Shown in pieces: positions 1 to 12,385 of a DNA stretch of 64,000 nt (position 1 is the stretch's first letter; every line of letters begins with the position of its first letter). Location: assembly GCA_003864495.1 (NCBI GenBank), contig ML133478.1, positions 444,498-508,497 of the forward strand. Reading direction: 5' to 3'. Below the pieces are notes generated by a model that worked only from the letters and a program-made list of their open reading frames with translations, was not told where the DNA came from and made no database searches. This DNA comes from Nemopilema nomurai. Lineage: Eukaryota > Cnidaria > Scyphozoa > Rhizostomeae > Rhizostomatidae. The position numbers were made by a program, and so were the translations under genes.

Positions 1-3000
1 ACATCGGGACAGGTTCTAGTCTGGGAACAGTACCAATCCGGGAGGTAAGCACCCAAGCGAAACTAGACAGATGCCACTTCTCTTGCATGGTACCTTACTT
101 TGCTTCTGCCTAGGTTTTTTTACTGAGTTCATTACAAATTCATTTCTCGCCACACCATCTCCAAAAAAATTTTTCTGGACAATCAAGTATGTAAATTCTA
201 AATAAAGATCCAAGATTGCTCTCTTTTCTAATATTCAGTGCTGAACAAGAAATTATCATGTTGCGTCTTTGTTGCAGATTTGAAGATGACACTGTCCCTA
301 TATTGTTCATACCCTCACCTTCCTCTATTTTCTTCTTCTTTTAACTTGAGTCCCGTTCCTCCCCTGATTTTTCTATCAGCTAAAAACCCTAGTTAGAACA
401 GAGCGATGGGACACTTTGTTACAAATATTGTAGTGATCTGTGGACTTTTATAAAAAATGATTGACTATAATATTATCGTTCTTAGAGACGCAATATTATC
501 TATATTTGATTAAATATTCTTGTAGCTAAGCATGATTGTCCAAAGTGAGTTGAAATACAACTTTTCATGGCGGGCATTGCTTTTCAGTTTCATTCAGTTT
601 CATTTTTACCTGCAGCTAGAGATGCAACTTTTTGCGAATTCTCTAGCCATCAAATATACTCCCTTATTATTCATTATGAAACATCTTTAGTGACCGTGGG
701 GCCTAAAACAGCAAACCAGTCTGTTTTCATTCCTTTTCATCACCACTCGCGCGAAGATCGATCAATAAAAACAGCAACCTTCCCAATTACAGAACGAAGA
801 TTGGTAGTAACTTGGTCAAAGAGGAGGCCTTCCAGTTTCAAGGCAGGATGCAAAAGTGGCCTCGCATTGTTGCAAATACGAAAAACGACCAAGTATTGGT
901 GACCTGGAAAGAAGTGATTAGGGGAGGCCAGGTTAACATGTTTGGAAGAATACTGAAGCCAGTCAGCCACCAATGTGCCTTTTGCCCCGCCCCAAAAGTG
1001 TGCAAAAAGGAGAACGTGTGTGTTCTACCGGCTAAAGGTTCGCTGGTTCTTGTTTCTAAGACAATACAATGTGTCTCGAATGTGTCTCTTTATTCAGTCT
1101 ATGCCTCCAAAGGGCACATCTAAATATTTTGGTAAAGTCCCCCCTCGAATTGTCTATCTTTTGCTTTGATTGTAGAGTTCTTTAGGGTAGAACGTAGCTG
1201 CCACGGGTATTCGAATGTTTTTACTTCCTACAGCTAAGAACCCTTGCGCTGCGAATAATGGCGGCTGCTCACAAGTTTGCTTGAGGTCTTACGGAGGAGC
1301 AAAGTGTAGTTGCAGGGACGGATACCAATTGGCTAGTGACAAGAAAACATGCATACAAGGTGAGAAATGATTCACTAGTTTATATGTCGACGTTTTAGTG
1401 TGCACCTTTCTCCTTTGAGCTTTCTGCAGCAATCACTCATGAGAGTACAGCCTCCATTGTGGTTGTCTTGCGTGCATCTTCATGCAAATTTTACTCTGCT
1501 TAGGGCAAACATCTGTAGCCTACACAATCCTGGTGTGCTCAAAAGAAACTATATGGAAAGTTGCTGCAATGAATGATGGGAGTTTGAAGATTGATCGTAT
1601 GCCTTTTAATGGAGCCAGCATAGTTGCTATTTATGTGGATGAGAAGCAGAGCACTTTGTATTGGAGTGATGTTGACAACGATGTTATTTGGAAGGCCAAG
1701 ATGGATGGAACAACCAAAGAAGTCTTTATGAGGTATGGCAACTCTTAGAATTCCATGAGTTTACAGTCCTTAATTGCTTCATGGCTGTAGACCATCGACT
1801 TTTAAAAAGGCTTTTTCCCAATAATAATCTAACATTTACAATAATTCCCACTATGCAAATGAAAAAGTTTGATAACAATGTTGAGAGCAATAGAATTTAC
1901 CTGATATTTAAGTGAGAAAGATTCCACGTTTAGTGCTATAAATACTTGCTTGAAAAGAAAAACGACGATAACTGATTCTAAAGTTGTAAACGGTGCAATA
2001 ACCAAAGTTAGTATTTGTTCGCAGAAACGTAAGAGCAGACGGAATTGTCGTGGACAAGGAACGCAGTAAGGTGTTTTGGACTGACTTTTTGAACAAAAGA
2101 ATTGAAACCGCGGATTCCAATAAGCAGAACAGAAAGGTCCTGGTGTCAAGTGGCGTTGAACAACCAAGAGCCATTGTCATGTGCAAACTGAACGGGTAGG
2201 TTGTTTCGTTCCATTTTGCATTGTATACATGGGACTTGGTTCATCGATTGCCTCGAGATTCACAAGCTCCACAGTTTTCTTCAGGGCTGGGTACAAAAAG
2301 AGATTGATATGCCTTCAAAATTTGATATTTCAAAGTATTTTGCCAGGGTTGGTCACAGAAAGAGTTAGTTAGGCCCTCTCGAACAGGGGAAGTTACTTGG
2401 GCAAGCCTTAAACCATGGCCTCTTTTTGATGACTACTTTTTTATTTTAAGTAAGCCATGTGTATTTAAGCCAATTGCAAGAAATGGAACGTTCTGTGTTC
2501 TTTTATAGAGCCACTTACGTCTACTGGACCGAATGGGGATCCCAAAGTAAAATCGAAAGGATACAATTGGATGGCAGCTATCAAATGTCGTCAACAGGCG
2601 TGTTATTGTCAATTATGGCCTTGCTTGGCCGAATGGACTAACCGTTGACTGTGAGCGAAATCTGTTGTACTGGGCAGACGCACAATATGACAAAATAGAA
2701 TCATCTGATTTAATGGTAAGCAGTGCGTTTTTGTGCATTTGTCATAGGAATTCGTTTGGGGGCTGGGGTTAGTTCAATGCCATCACCTTTCGCTGTAGTA
2801 TTGGCATAAAATTCTGCCTAGACTTACAGTACTCGTAACTACTTATAAACCTTCAAAGTGAATCTCCTTCGATTCAAGTACAAGGATGAAAAGTAATATT
2901 TGGGCATTTTGTGGGTGCTTAAGCATTGATACCTCGCATAAAGTAATTAATGTCTTTCTAAAATAGCAGATAACCTTGACAATTTTTCACAGGGAAACAA

Positions 3001-6000
3001 CAGGCAAACATTGGCCGGCGCTTTAGTAGTACACCCATTCTCCATTGCACTATATGAGAACAGGTGAGAAACAAGAAGTAATTTCTGTTGATGTGACGTT
3101 GCACAAAGTAAAAAAATTGTGTTTTAAAAGATATAAGTTTTATTAAATCATCTCTTATCCAGTTGTAAAATTTTGTATCATTGAATGAAGAAAGATTTGA
3201 ATGTGGTTTATCGTGTCATGAACAAGGCGGTGTTTCGAGTTGTGTCGTATCTACTGGTGCGGTGTTTCGAGTTGTTTTTGAGGTGTATTTTAAAGCTGCA
3301 TCTTTTGCCATTGTGTTTAGCCTCTTTTGGTCGGACTGGGAAGGATCTCTCTACAAAGTTGATCAAATAACGGGCCTAGGCAAAGAAGCAGTTCTATCAA
3401 CTATTGATCGACCGACTGGTATCTACATCATGAAGGGGAAAGGTTGGTAAAACTTTCTAATGCAGTCAAGCATTTTGTAGAATAAGCCTTAAAGGGTTCA
3501 TTAGAATAATTTAGTTTTGACAACAACACGACCACGAACGACAGGGCAAGGCTTTACATGTTTTGCAAATTCTATGAATTGCTGCGTTAGGGTAATCTTC
3601 CAAATATGAAGTAAAATACTGTAAATTAATCAAAATTTGCCTTTTTACCTGTTAAAAAACTGTACGTTTACAGATTACTAAATATACACTCAGCTCTACC
3701 TCTTCATAGAGAGGAATGTACTATGCAGAAAGCAGTTCTTTAAAAGAAATGTCGAGCTGGGACAAGAAAGACGTCTGAAAAATTTCCCAGAAATGCATCA
3801 ATGAGCATTTTGAATTATGGATCTGCCCAAAACGAAGCCCCAATTACCTCCTTATTTGTATACTCCTAGTGCTTCTAAATTATTTGCTGCCTTGCTACTT
3901 AAGATTTGGTTAATTTTTATACCTTATATTTTCACATGATAATATATACCCCTTGCGTCCTTTGCTCTTGAATATATTGCTGAAACGTTTGTTTATTTGG
4001 ATTTCAGTAAAGAGCACAAAATCGTGCAAGGACCCAGGCGTGCCGGAGAACGCTCTAAGGACAGGAAATGACCTAACGGAGAACAGCCTTTTGACTTTCA
4101 AATGCAAGAAGAACTATGACCTCGTTGGGCAATCACAAATCAGGTGCAAAAGTGACGGCCAATGGACTGATGGAATACCGTTTTGCATCGGTAAGAGACT
4201 CGTTTATTGTGTTTTTAGTTTTGCCCGGTTCTGCCAGTCACTGTTAACTGAAGATTCTTAGAGAAGCATATTGTACTGGAAGCAGCTTTGGCCGTAGCCT
4301 TCAGCTCAAACCTGACCTCGTTATGAAGTTTATTGAGAGTAATGCTCTGTTACTTGAAAGCTACACCCGCATAGCTGATGATTTATTGTCAAATGACAAA
4401 ACAAAAATGACAAATGTCAAATAAGTATCAAATGATGAAAATATCATAATTGCAAGAAACAATGGAAACACGATTCTGGCATACGCATTGTATATTCCTG
4501 CATTGTTTGTGTTCAGTGTATAGTATGCTAAAATTATTATTCCACTGCTTCTCGTAATTGCAAAGTTGCACCGCAAATCATTTGTTGATAGAAATATGTG
4601 ATTAAAAGTATAAAATATCTGCCGAATCAGCAACACCTTTATAGAGTTGCCAAGTGCAGTAGTATTTTCAACTTGCTTATTGTATAGAATCGCGTTGTGC
4701 CGACCCCCCGGTACCTGACGGTGGCAATCGTGTTGTGACTGGATCACTGGTCGGAGACGCCGTTGTTTACACGTGTAACCCTGGATACAAGCTGATAGGC
4801 AATCAGGTCAGGAAGTGCCAGACCGGGGGGACCTGGAGTGGAAAGCAGCCAGCGTGCATGAGTAAGCATAGTTCCTACGTTTTTTAAGCAAAACAACACC
4901 TGGAATAAGGAATTCGCGAGTAATATTTAGTGCTTACACATTTGGAATATGTTGTGAGCTGCTGTAATACTTTGCTACTAATGCCGCTTGCTACTAACTT
5001 TCCTACAGGACCAAGTTATCATTCGGGACCATATTAGAAAGCCACACCCTTGTATTATGCATTCACAATTCTCTTCAAGGGAGTAGGTTGTAGAATGCAT
5101 TTTGTGTTCCAAATGTCAATGTAAGCTCTGGATTTTTTTGGAACTGGTTAGAATATGAGAAATTTTGTGATGGCACTTATAATTTGTTTCCTCCTCCAAT
5201 TTCAGTTGGTTGTGTACCGAAGATTTTAACGGTTTTTTATTTGTAAAAGGTGTCCCAGTCTTCACGGAGAAACCGCAAAGTCAGACGGTTCCTGAAGAGA
5301 CGGCTGTCTTTTTGAGCTGCACTGCGCACGGAGATGGCACCGTGAAAACAGAATGGCTCAAGGACGGACAGCCGTTCAATGTCAAAGATGAGAGGTCCAG
5401 AATCCTTGTCATAGGCTCGAGTATTTACATAAAGAGAGCTCGGTTTTCCGATTCTGGTATATTTACGTGCGCAGCGTCTAATCCTGCTGGGAAAGTCACT
5501 GCAAGCGCAAAATTGAGAGTGCTGGGCAAAAAGATTCTAGGTAATCTTTGACAAGGGTTACACTTTATTTTTGCTCTTATGCTCCAACTATCCTTTTGGA
5601 ATTTATGCAAGTAATCCTCCCCCGATACCCTTTGCTTCTGTCATAATTACCCCTACTTTGCTAGGAGTATCCCGCTGAAGCATGTACCCTTAAAGAATCA
5701 ATCGATTTTTTAAAATTTGATAAAGCGTATGATTAGATTAACTATTTTAAGTCGTCCTCTTTCATTCACAATGCGCAAGAAGACATTTGTAGCTGTTTAA
5801 GGTTTATTGTGTTTGCAGAGTGCGGTGTTCCTAAGTTTGTAACAAAACAGCGTATTGCTGGAGGGCGGGTCGCTGGAGCAGGTTCCCATCCTTGGATTGC
5901 CATGATGTGGAGAAAGTCGACAAAGAAGGTATTCTGCGGTGGCTCGCTCATTGCACGAAAGTGGGTTCTCTCTGCTGCACACTGCTTCAGTGAGTTTGTT

Positions 6001-7507
6001 TCCACAGCTTGAACTGATTCTTCAACTGATTCGCCCTTCTTCAGCGGAAAGTTATGAGTCTGTAACTGAACTTGAAATGACAGATGCCGAAGTGCGATAA
6101 TAGCTGCATTTATTCTAAGAAGGATTACTGCATCTCACCCTCTTTGTTCTATCAATATTTTGGCAAATCTAAACCGAAAACATGGTAATTCTTTCTGCAG
6201 AAGGTGCGGGGAATGTAAGTGCCAAGAGGTCTTTGAAAATCTGAAAAAGGGATATCTATCTAACGAATACTGAGCAAAATGTGCTTGAAGATTCCTACTT
6301 ATTCTAGAATATCGATTATGTTGAGTACCCTTCCATAGTCATGCATCTTTATAACTGCTGAGCAATCGTTTTTCAATTCCCTGTACGCAGGATCATATTC
6401 CATGGCGGATGTTGTGGTGAAATTCGGTAAGGTGAAGCCAAGGAAAACAGAGGCGCACGAACAGATACGATCTATCAAGGCTTGGTACAACCAGCCTCAG
6501 TTTGACCAGGAAACACTGGATTCAGACCTGATTTTGATCGAGCTAGACAAGCCAGTTTTGATTACCGATTACGTCATACCAATTTGTCTCCCTCGTGACG
6601 ACAGTGACTTGCAGTTGCTTAAGCCTGGAATAACGGGGGTCATTGTGGGTTGGGGCAGCAAGACCTTGGCCCAAGAGGTCAAAGGAAACACGACGAAGAG
6701 GCTCCGGGAGGTGGAAATACCCTTGGTGGATTTCGACCGCTGCGCCGCTGCCATGAGTTTACCCGTGACAGCAAACATGTTTTGTGCTGGTAGGTTTTCG
6801 ACTTCCGCATTAAACATCCCCGTGTTTTCTTGACCACATTTTGAGTCAAGTTATTGTGAAATTCGAAAAGTGAAAGTTGTGTGAAATTTATATTAATGTT
6901 ATTTTCCCTTATTCTAAAGGAGCTTTGTATTATTACGTGCGTAAGTATGAGCACTTCAAAATGTAGATAGCACTGAACCAAAGAGGACGATAGTCTTATG
7001 ACTCGCGCGTATCTACCATTTCCATAACAAAGTTCTTTTTAAGCGACAAACTTTTCAAACGTTTGTGACCTGACAGATATTTTGAGGTTTCTGAACAAAG
7101 TTACAAAAACTTTGCTTGTGAGACGCTTAGAGCCATCTCACGACGCATTTATCTAGGTGCCTGGTGACTTGATTGACCTTGAAGTTGGCACAAACATGTG
7201 CACGATCGAATGTAGGTTTTGCCTCCATCTCACGGCTGCTCTTTAATATATACAGTATTCTTATCCTCTGCAAGTATGATTTGAAAGCAAAGAATAAACT
7301 GCTATTCCAATTGCAGGTGATGGCAAGAAAGGGGATGCTTGCAGGGGTGACTCCGGGGGACCTTTGACAGTGTGGAACGTCAAAACAAAGAAACACGTTT
7401 TAATTGGTGTTGTGAGTTGGGGAGAAGGGTGTGGTAAAACAGACGCCTTTGGTGTTTATGTTAAGGTGGAAAACTTCCTTCCCTGGATTAACTCATATAT
7501 ATCATAA
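1..7507 (+). CDS. Mosaic secreted serine protease (propeller-EGF-YWTD-sushi-sushi-Ig-trypsin), 5' end outside window
   Basis: Exons read by splice signals: 1-44, 793-1037, 1234-1359, 1504-1732, 2025-2195, 2509-2715, 2993-3063, 3321-3442, 4008-4190, 4688-4861, 5250-5540, 5819-5989, 6391-6789, 7317-7507. Phases close at every junction. The first two exons give blade-like repeats ending in QVLVWEQ and QVLVTWKE. Then come a six-cysteine EGF ([10 protein letters not shown]), LDL-receptor class B repeats (LYWSD, VFWTD, VYWTE, LLYWAD, LFWSD), two sushi domains, one Ig domain (LSCTA...SGIFTCAA) and a trypsin domain. The trypsin domain starts at RIAGG, has the catalytic His in SAAHCF, Asp in DSDLILIEL and Ser in GDSGGP, and ends at a TAA. 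The aspartate six residues before the catalytic serine predicts cleavage after Lys or Arg. Most module borders are phase 1, as expected of shuffled extracellular modules. One reading-frame break lies in exon 2509-2715. No ortholog with this domain order is known to me. Confidence 0.85.
2583..2585 (+). other. Frame break in the YWTD exon of the protease gene
   Basis: Exon 2509-2715 begins in frame with [11 protein letters not shown] and LDGSYQ. After the short A run here the family-like reading continues only in the minus-one frame, with [16 protein letters not shown] and [12 protein letters not shown] up to the donor at 2716. The unshifted frame reaches a stop near 2641. No GT-AG pair nearby repairs it. 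A single missing base in the A run would explain it. This is either a real disabling mutation or an assembly indel. Confidence 0.75.
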
Positions 7508-10500
7508 ATTGTATTACACGAAGCCTTGCTAAGATTGCCAGCTTTATTGAAAGTATAAATTTCGTGCCAGGTACATCGGGAAGTTATATACTTGTGTTTT
7601 TGTAAGGGTTAAGATTAGTTTTCTTTAAAGCCATAAAGTTTATGAAGAGGTGGGAAAACATTTGAAGAATTTCAATTCTAAGTCTTTTGCTGTTAGCTGT
7701 AAGCGTGACCAGCCACACCCCCCCCCCCGCGGCCCCTAAAATCGCCATTGGTAAGCAACAGTAGCATGACCAGGGTCATTTTGGAGCCAAGAAGGGGAGG
7801 GGGGACATCGTGAGTGAGTGCTTATCTGGAAATATTGTTGCGCGGCCCTACTTTTTGTCATTGATGGAATTACATCCTTTTCCCACCCCTGGCAACTGAT
7901 ACAAAATGTTTTTTTGACTGTGTTTGACTGATACGGGTCATGGCTTCTCTTTCAAAGTCACCCCTAGCAGTGAACCAGCTGGGTCTGGCCAACGGCAAAT
8001 TTTGCATTAATTTTGAAATTTAATATAGCCATATTAGCGATTATTAATTTTAGTAAAAGAGACGGATCATTGGCTTTTAATTAGCATGTTAGCGTTTTGA
8101 AAATGTTTATTACCAGTTCCATCCGCGCGGATATATTTGGCAAAGAGATTTGAAAAAGCAACCTAGGAGCAAGTAGCTCATGAATTTTACAGTGCAGTTT
8201 TTCTAGTAATCAACATTTTATGAAGTAATCTCTCGCGTAGTACAATCGTAGTTTATGTTTAAAAATATTCTTATCATTAATATAAGTACATGGAAGATGC
8301 CTTTTCCATTGAAATTGCCTATTTATAGTATTTTGCTAGAACCGGCCCGGTGTTATGGCCTATTCTGCATCTGGGCCTTTCCTGTCTCGGGGGCAAGTAT
8401 TATTTGAAGATATACCCGGTGTTGGGGACTGGCTCGGCATTATGATTCTGTCCGGTATTATCAGTCTAACTGGTAATAGGGGATTACCCGGTACTATAAC
8501 CTTCCCGGTACTATAGCCTGCCCGGTACTATTGCCTGCCCGGTATTAGGGGCCGGCCCGGAAGCCGGTAAAAGGTTCTGCTCGGTGTCGGAATCTGCACA
8601 TCCATTTAGGCCTCATATGGACCAAAGCTATGCTAAGACTGAATGACTGAAACAAACAGAGTATTATTTAATTGAATAAGAAAATAAGAAGTATAATTCT
8701 CAAATATGTTTATTAGAAAGGTGTATATTTGGAAATTGACAAGCTTTCTTTGCTTCAAAAGTTCCACTGTTAGATGTGACTCCAAAACACTTTGAGCAGG
8801 TAAGTTCAATGTATGCCTTACTGAATTGATCAATCTTTGAAACAACAAACACTTCAAATAGTGATTCTACTCTAAGGAACTCATGACTCAAAAATGTCTC
8901 TAATCAGAGCCTTCTTGTGGATTTTCCCTAAACTTGATAAGATTCATACATGAATGAATATAGCTTTCATATATGGAATATAGCATTTTGAAAATGTGGC
9001 GTCCGTATATTCTTGTGCGATTTGAGTGTGCAGTTTAAATGTATCTAATACTCAATCCCAAAGAATACTTTCTACCATCAACTAAACAAATCGAATTCAA
9101 TCTTCATTCAATTCCAATTTTTTTTTTCTTTCCCTTCTTTCACTTTCGTTTATTGATGACATTTCAATACCTTTGTACACGTGAAAGACTTGCGAACATG
9201 CAGTATAACATTAACCAAAACATCAGTATTGGGAGAGGAGTTGTTGACGTTTTGTAAAACAAATATATCCAGGATAGCCGTCTCGTGAAACAAAACTTCA
9301 CAATAGCAAGAATTAGCGGAAATATAAATTCTGCATACCTAGGCATGGGAATTCAAGGATATCCAATGGATATATACAAAGTGTTTTGATCACCTACGCA
9401 ATTTGAGGTTAATGCTTATCTTTCTTCAATTCACGCCATTGAAAAAGGCTGCGTCATTCAATCTCCTCGGCGTTTAGAAATATTGAGCACTTTCAAACAT
9501 CGAGTCTCTACCAATTGCTCCAACTAGGCTTTTGTGGGTGGCGTAGCACCGGATACAATTTTGTTGGCACATTATCAAATTCGCCATCATTGTCGGAGAA
9601 TTTCTTAATATTTATTGTAACCTTGGTGGCTCAGACAAAGAATCATGTTCTTAGGAACATCAGTGGAGTTCTCCAACATTGAAACATTGACAAATCTTTT
9701 CACAAGTAGTGATATATTTCAAGCCATTGGGACCACGCCCTTTCACCTACCCTCAATGAAATGTTTCTAGGAATGGCCCTGATTTCAAAAGATTTCAAAG
9801 GTGAGAGGGGGCTTCGAGTGAGGTTGTATTGTATATATGTAGTAAGGGGGCCGGTTTTCCGAGAGTTTTAACGGGTATTGTGAAACAGGTCAGGACCATC
9901 AATAGTTGAAAACGCAGCTGCGAAAATTGAAAAGAAAACATTCTGCGCCCTTGTGGTCGCAGTTTCGCGGTATATTCGCGGCCCCACCCGTGAAACGAGT
10001 CACAGAGATCGAGTTGGGTCCGAACCGGAGCGAGGGCAGGCAACATCTCGGAGCATCCAAGCCAAACCCAAGAAAGTCCAGGAGCAGTGTGGTGGGTACG
10101 TATTTGGTTAATGCTATCTTGGCCATCTGTTTGCATGTGCTTTTAAATATCCAGCGCGGCTGAAGATAGATGTGTGCTCGATGATGCGTGTTTCTGTCTT
10201 ATGTTAGGCCGATTAGAGAGCACCTTTCAAAATTATGCACCTTTCCGCAGACATATGCTGCATAAAAGGGTTGTTTACTTTTGTTTATCATTTTAAGATC
10301 AAGGAAAAATAAATATTTCTAGATGCTAGTGAAATTGCTTCCTGGAAGTGCTTTACACCAATGAATCACGCATTTCAGTTTTAGCTGTTGTCACAAGATA
10401 AATGTGTTCTTGTTAGAATGCTCAATGCCATTCCGAAGGTCCTTAATCGTTGCAAACTCGCTACCTTTTTCGATAACGTCAGCGAAAAATATGAATTAAG

Positions 10501-12359
10501 ACGGATGTATAATTTTTTCCATGTTTGTTATTTCTATTTTTTTCCAAAAATATTTATAAGGAGAATCGCCAACCTCTGCGATGCATTCGGTCTAAGTCGC
10601 AGGTTTGCCTTTAGTGTTTGTTAGTCAGAGAAACCATCATACTTCGAACCACCTCGAAATAGAAGGCCAATTTTACATTATTACAGATTGAAACTCCACG
10701 GGCTTGCACACTTTTACAATGTGTTCAGAACAGTCCATTCAAATTTGATCCCACTTGACAAATCAGGGTCTGTGGCTGTCAGAAAAGGCTAATAAAACCT
10801 TAAATATCTAGATGTAATATCTTTAGTCAATGAATGATATTTGAAAGGTTTATGGTACAAGTAAGCTAATGATTCTATTTGTTTCCGAACTGTGACAATA
10901 GGCAAACCTTTAACCTATGGAAGCTTATGGTGACCTATGAAGCTAGAGGATCTTGTTTAATTAGACCTCAAGTACAAGGACCATTTTTATCAAAATGAAT
11001 AAGAGTCTTTTTTGTTGAAGTTTATTGACAGGGAAGATTTTGGGGATCTCATGTTTTTATATTGCATGCACAGCCATCAGAGAAGTAAACAATATTTGAT
11101 ACTGGATAAAAAATATCTTTTAAGTGTTTCGTTAAATGCCTCTGAAACAAATGGACTGCAGTTTTGCCATGTGTGTTGCAATCAGATATTAACACAAAAT
11201 TGCTTTGTTGAACCTTATCCCCCCTTCTTGTAAAAATACACAAATGGATGTGGGGTAGCCATTGAATTATTCCAGTGAAAGGACTGAGCCTCATCTTTAT
11301 ACCTGTTCAAAGTCTTTGATGCAAGCTGCTACATATGGCTTTGGTGAAGAATCGCAAGAAGTGTGTGTTTGCAAGTCAGGTCAGAACACCCTGGATATTG
11401 GACTTACCAATGTTACAATGATATATGGCAAAAGATGGTGGGTTGCTTATGTTACCCAAGCAGCCCTAGACACAAATTCATTGGAAGTGAGTTTCCTTCA
11501 TCCCCACGACCCTAGCCCTTCTTTCTTTTTTCCAAGTCATCCAGACATTCTGACTATAGACTTTTCAGGTGTGCATACACTTTTCAATCCAGTTACAACC
11601 ACGGGACGAGCCTATACATTGACAAGGAGTGAATCTGAGGAGAGTTCTTGTGCAGCTCAATTAAATCAGGACTGAACTTAATATTCTATTACAACCAAAG
11701 TCTTAATATAACAACATCTTTTAAATTATTTGAAGATATTTTTGTTATATAACACTTAGCTTTGATGAGCTGGTAGCCTTTTGTGACCTGACAAGCTTCA
11801 GTATAGAAAACCAATAAAAGTGGCATTTTTACACATGTCTGCCTGCTACAAATGTCTAATTCTATATGAACCCAATCTTACCCCACTCTGAAACTTTCTG
11901 TATCACCTTTGTGGTAACCAAGGAATAATTGAAAGAAAAATTATGAAAATCAAAATTGCCCCCTGGGCGTGGTCAACATTTGAAATCTTGGTTCTCTGTT
12001 TGTGTGGCTAAACTTGAGAGGAAGAATTCATGTGTAGTTTTATTCAGATTCAGAATTACAAGAGCTTTCATTTGATATCAAAATCTTTGTTGTAGGTACT
12101 ACAGAACAGAAGCTAAGGGAATCTGGGTGTGGTCCGAATGCCCCCGATTTGGGAAATTTTGCAATTTTTGACCCATCATAACTCGGAAACGAGTTGACCT
12201 AGAACCCTGAGATTTTGGGTGTGGGCTTTTCTTATGAAGCCCTACATCCATGCAAATTATCAGGAAAATCCATGAGGGTCACTTTACAAGCTGGGTACAC
12301 TTGATATGGAATATCCCATGAGGCTATGTGGCTGATCATAAGTTTTCTTTCTTTTTCAG
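7508..12359. other. Intergenic stretch without a supported gene
   Basis: This lies between the protease stop and the first recognised exon of the next gene. I see a C run near 7720, a GC-rich tandem repeat around 8340-8590, and a CpG-richer patch at about 9930-10110. That patch could be a promoter or 5' untranslated exon of the downstream gene, but no splice site proves it. Several short ORFs occur (for example 11262-11675), without domain-like composition or splice support. No clear AATAAA follows the protease stop within the first few hundred bases. Confidence 0.5.
8340..8590. repeat. GC-rich tandem repeat, about 17-bp units built on CCCGGTACTATAGCCTG
   Basis: Four clear units follow each other at about 8486-8554 (CCCGGTACTATAACCTT, CCCGGTACTATAGCCTG, CCCGGTACTATTGCCTG, CCCGGTATTAGGGGCCGG). 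Looser copies of the CCGGT(A/G)TTAT core spread back to 8340 (cccggtgttatggcct, acccggtgttgggg, tccggtattatcag). The block is much richer in GC than its AT-rich surroundings. It is a degenerate minisatellite. I see no coding frame in it. Confidence 0.7.
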
Positions 12360-12385
12360 GGTTTGTCCACAACATCTTATCAAAG

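Noticed and set aside
6201..6214. Possible 14-nt micro-exon between the His and Asp exons of the trypsin domain
   Set aside because: It is bounded by AG and GTAAGT but would break the frame. Exons 5819-5989 and 6391-6789 join in phase without it.
9906..10163. ORFs on both strands in a CpG-richer patch
   Set aside because: Overlapping ORFs on both strands follow from the base composition. A promoter or untranslated exon is as likely.
11262..11675. 137-codon plus-strand ORF in the intergenic region
   Set aside because: It begins without a convincing start context and shows no domain or exon boundary. It could be a decayed repeat but I cannot support a gene.
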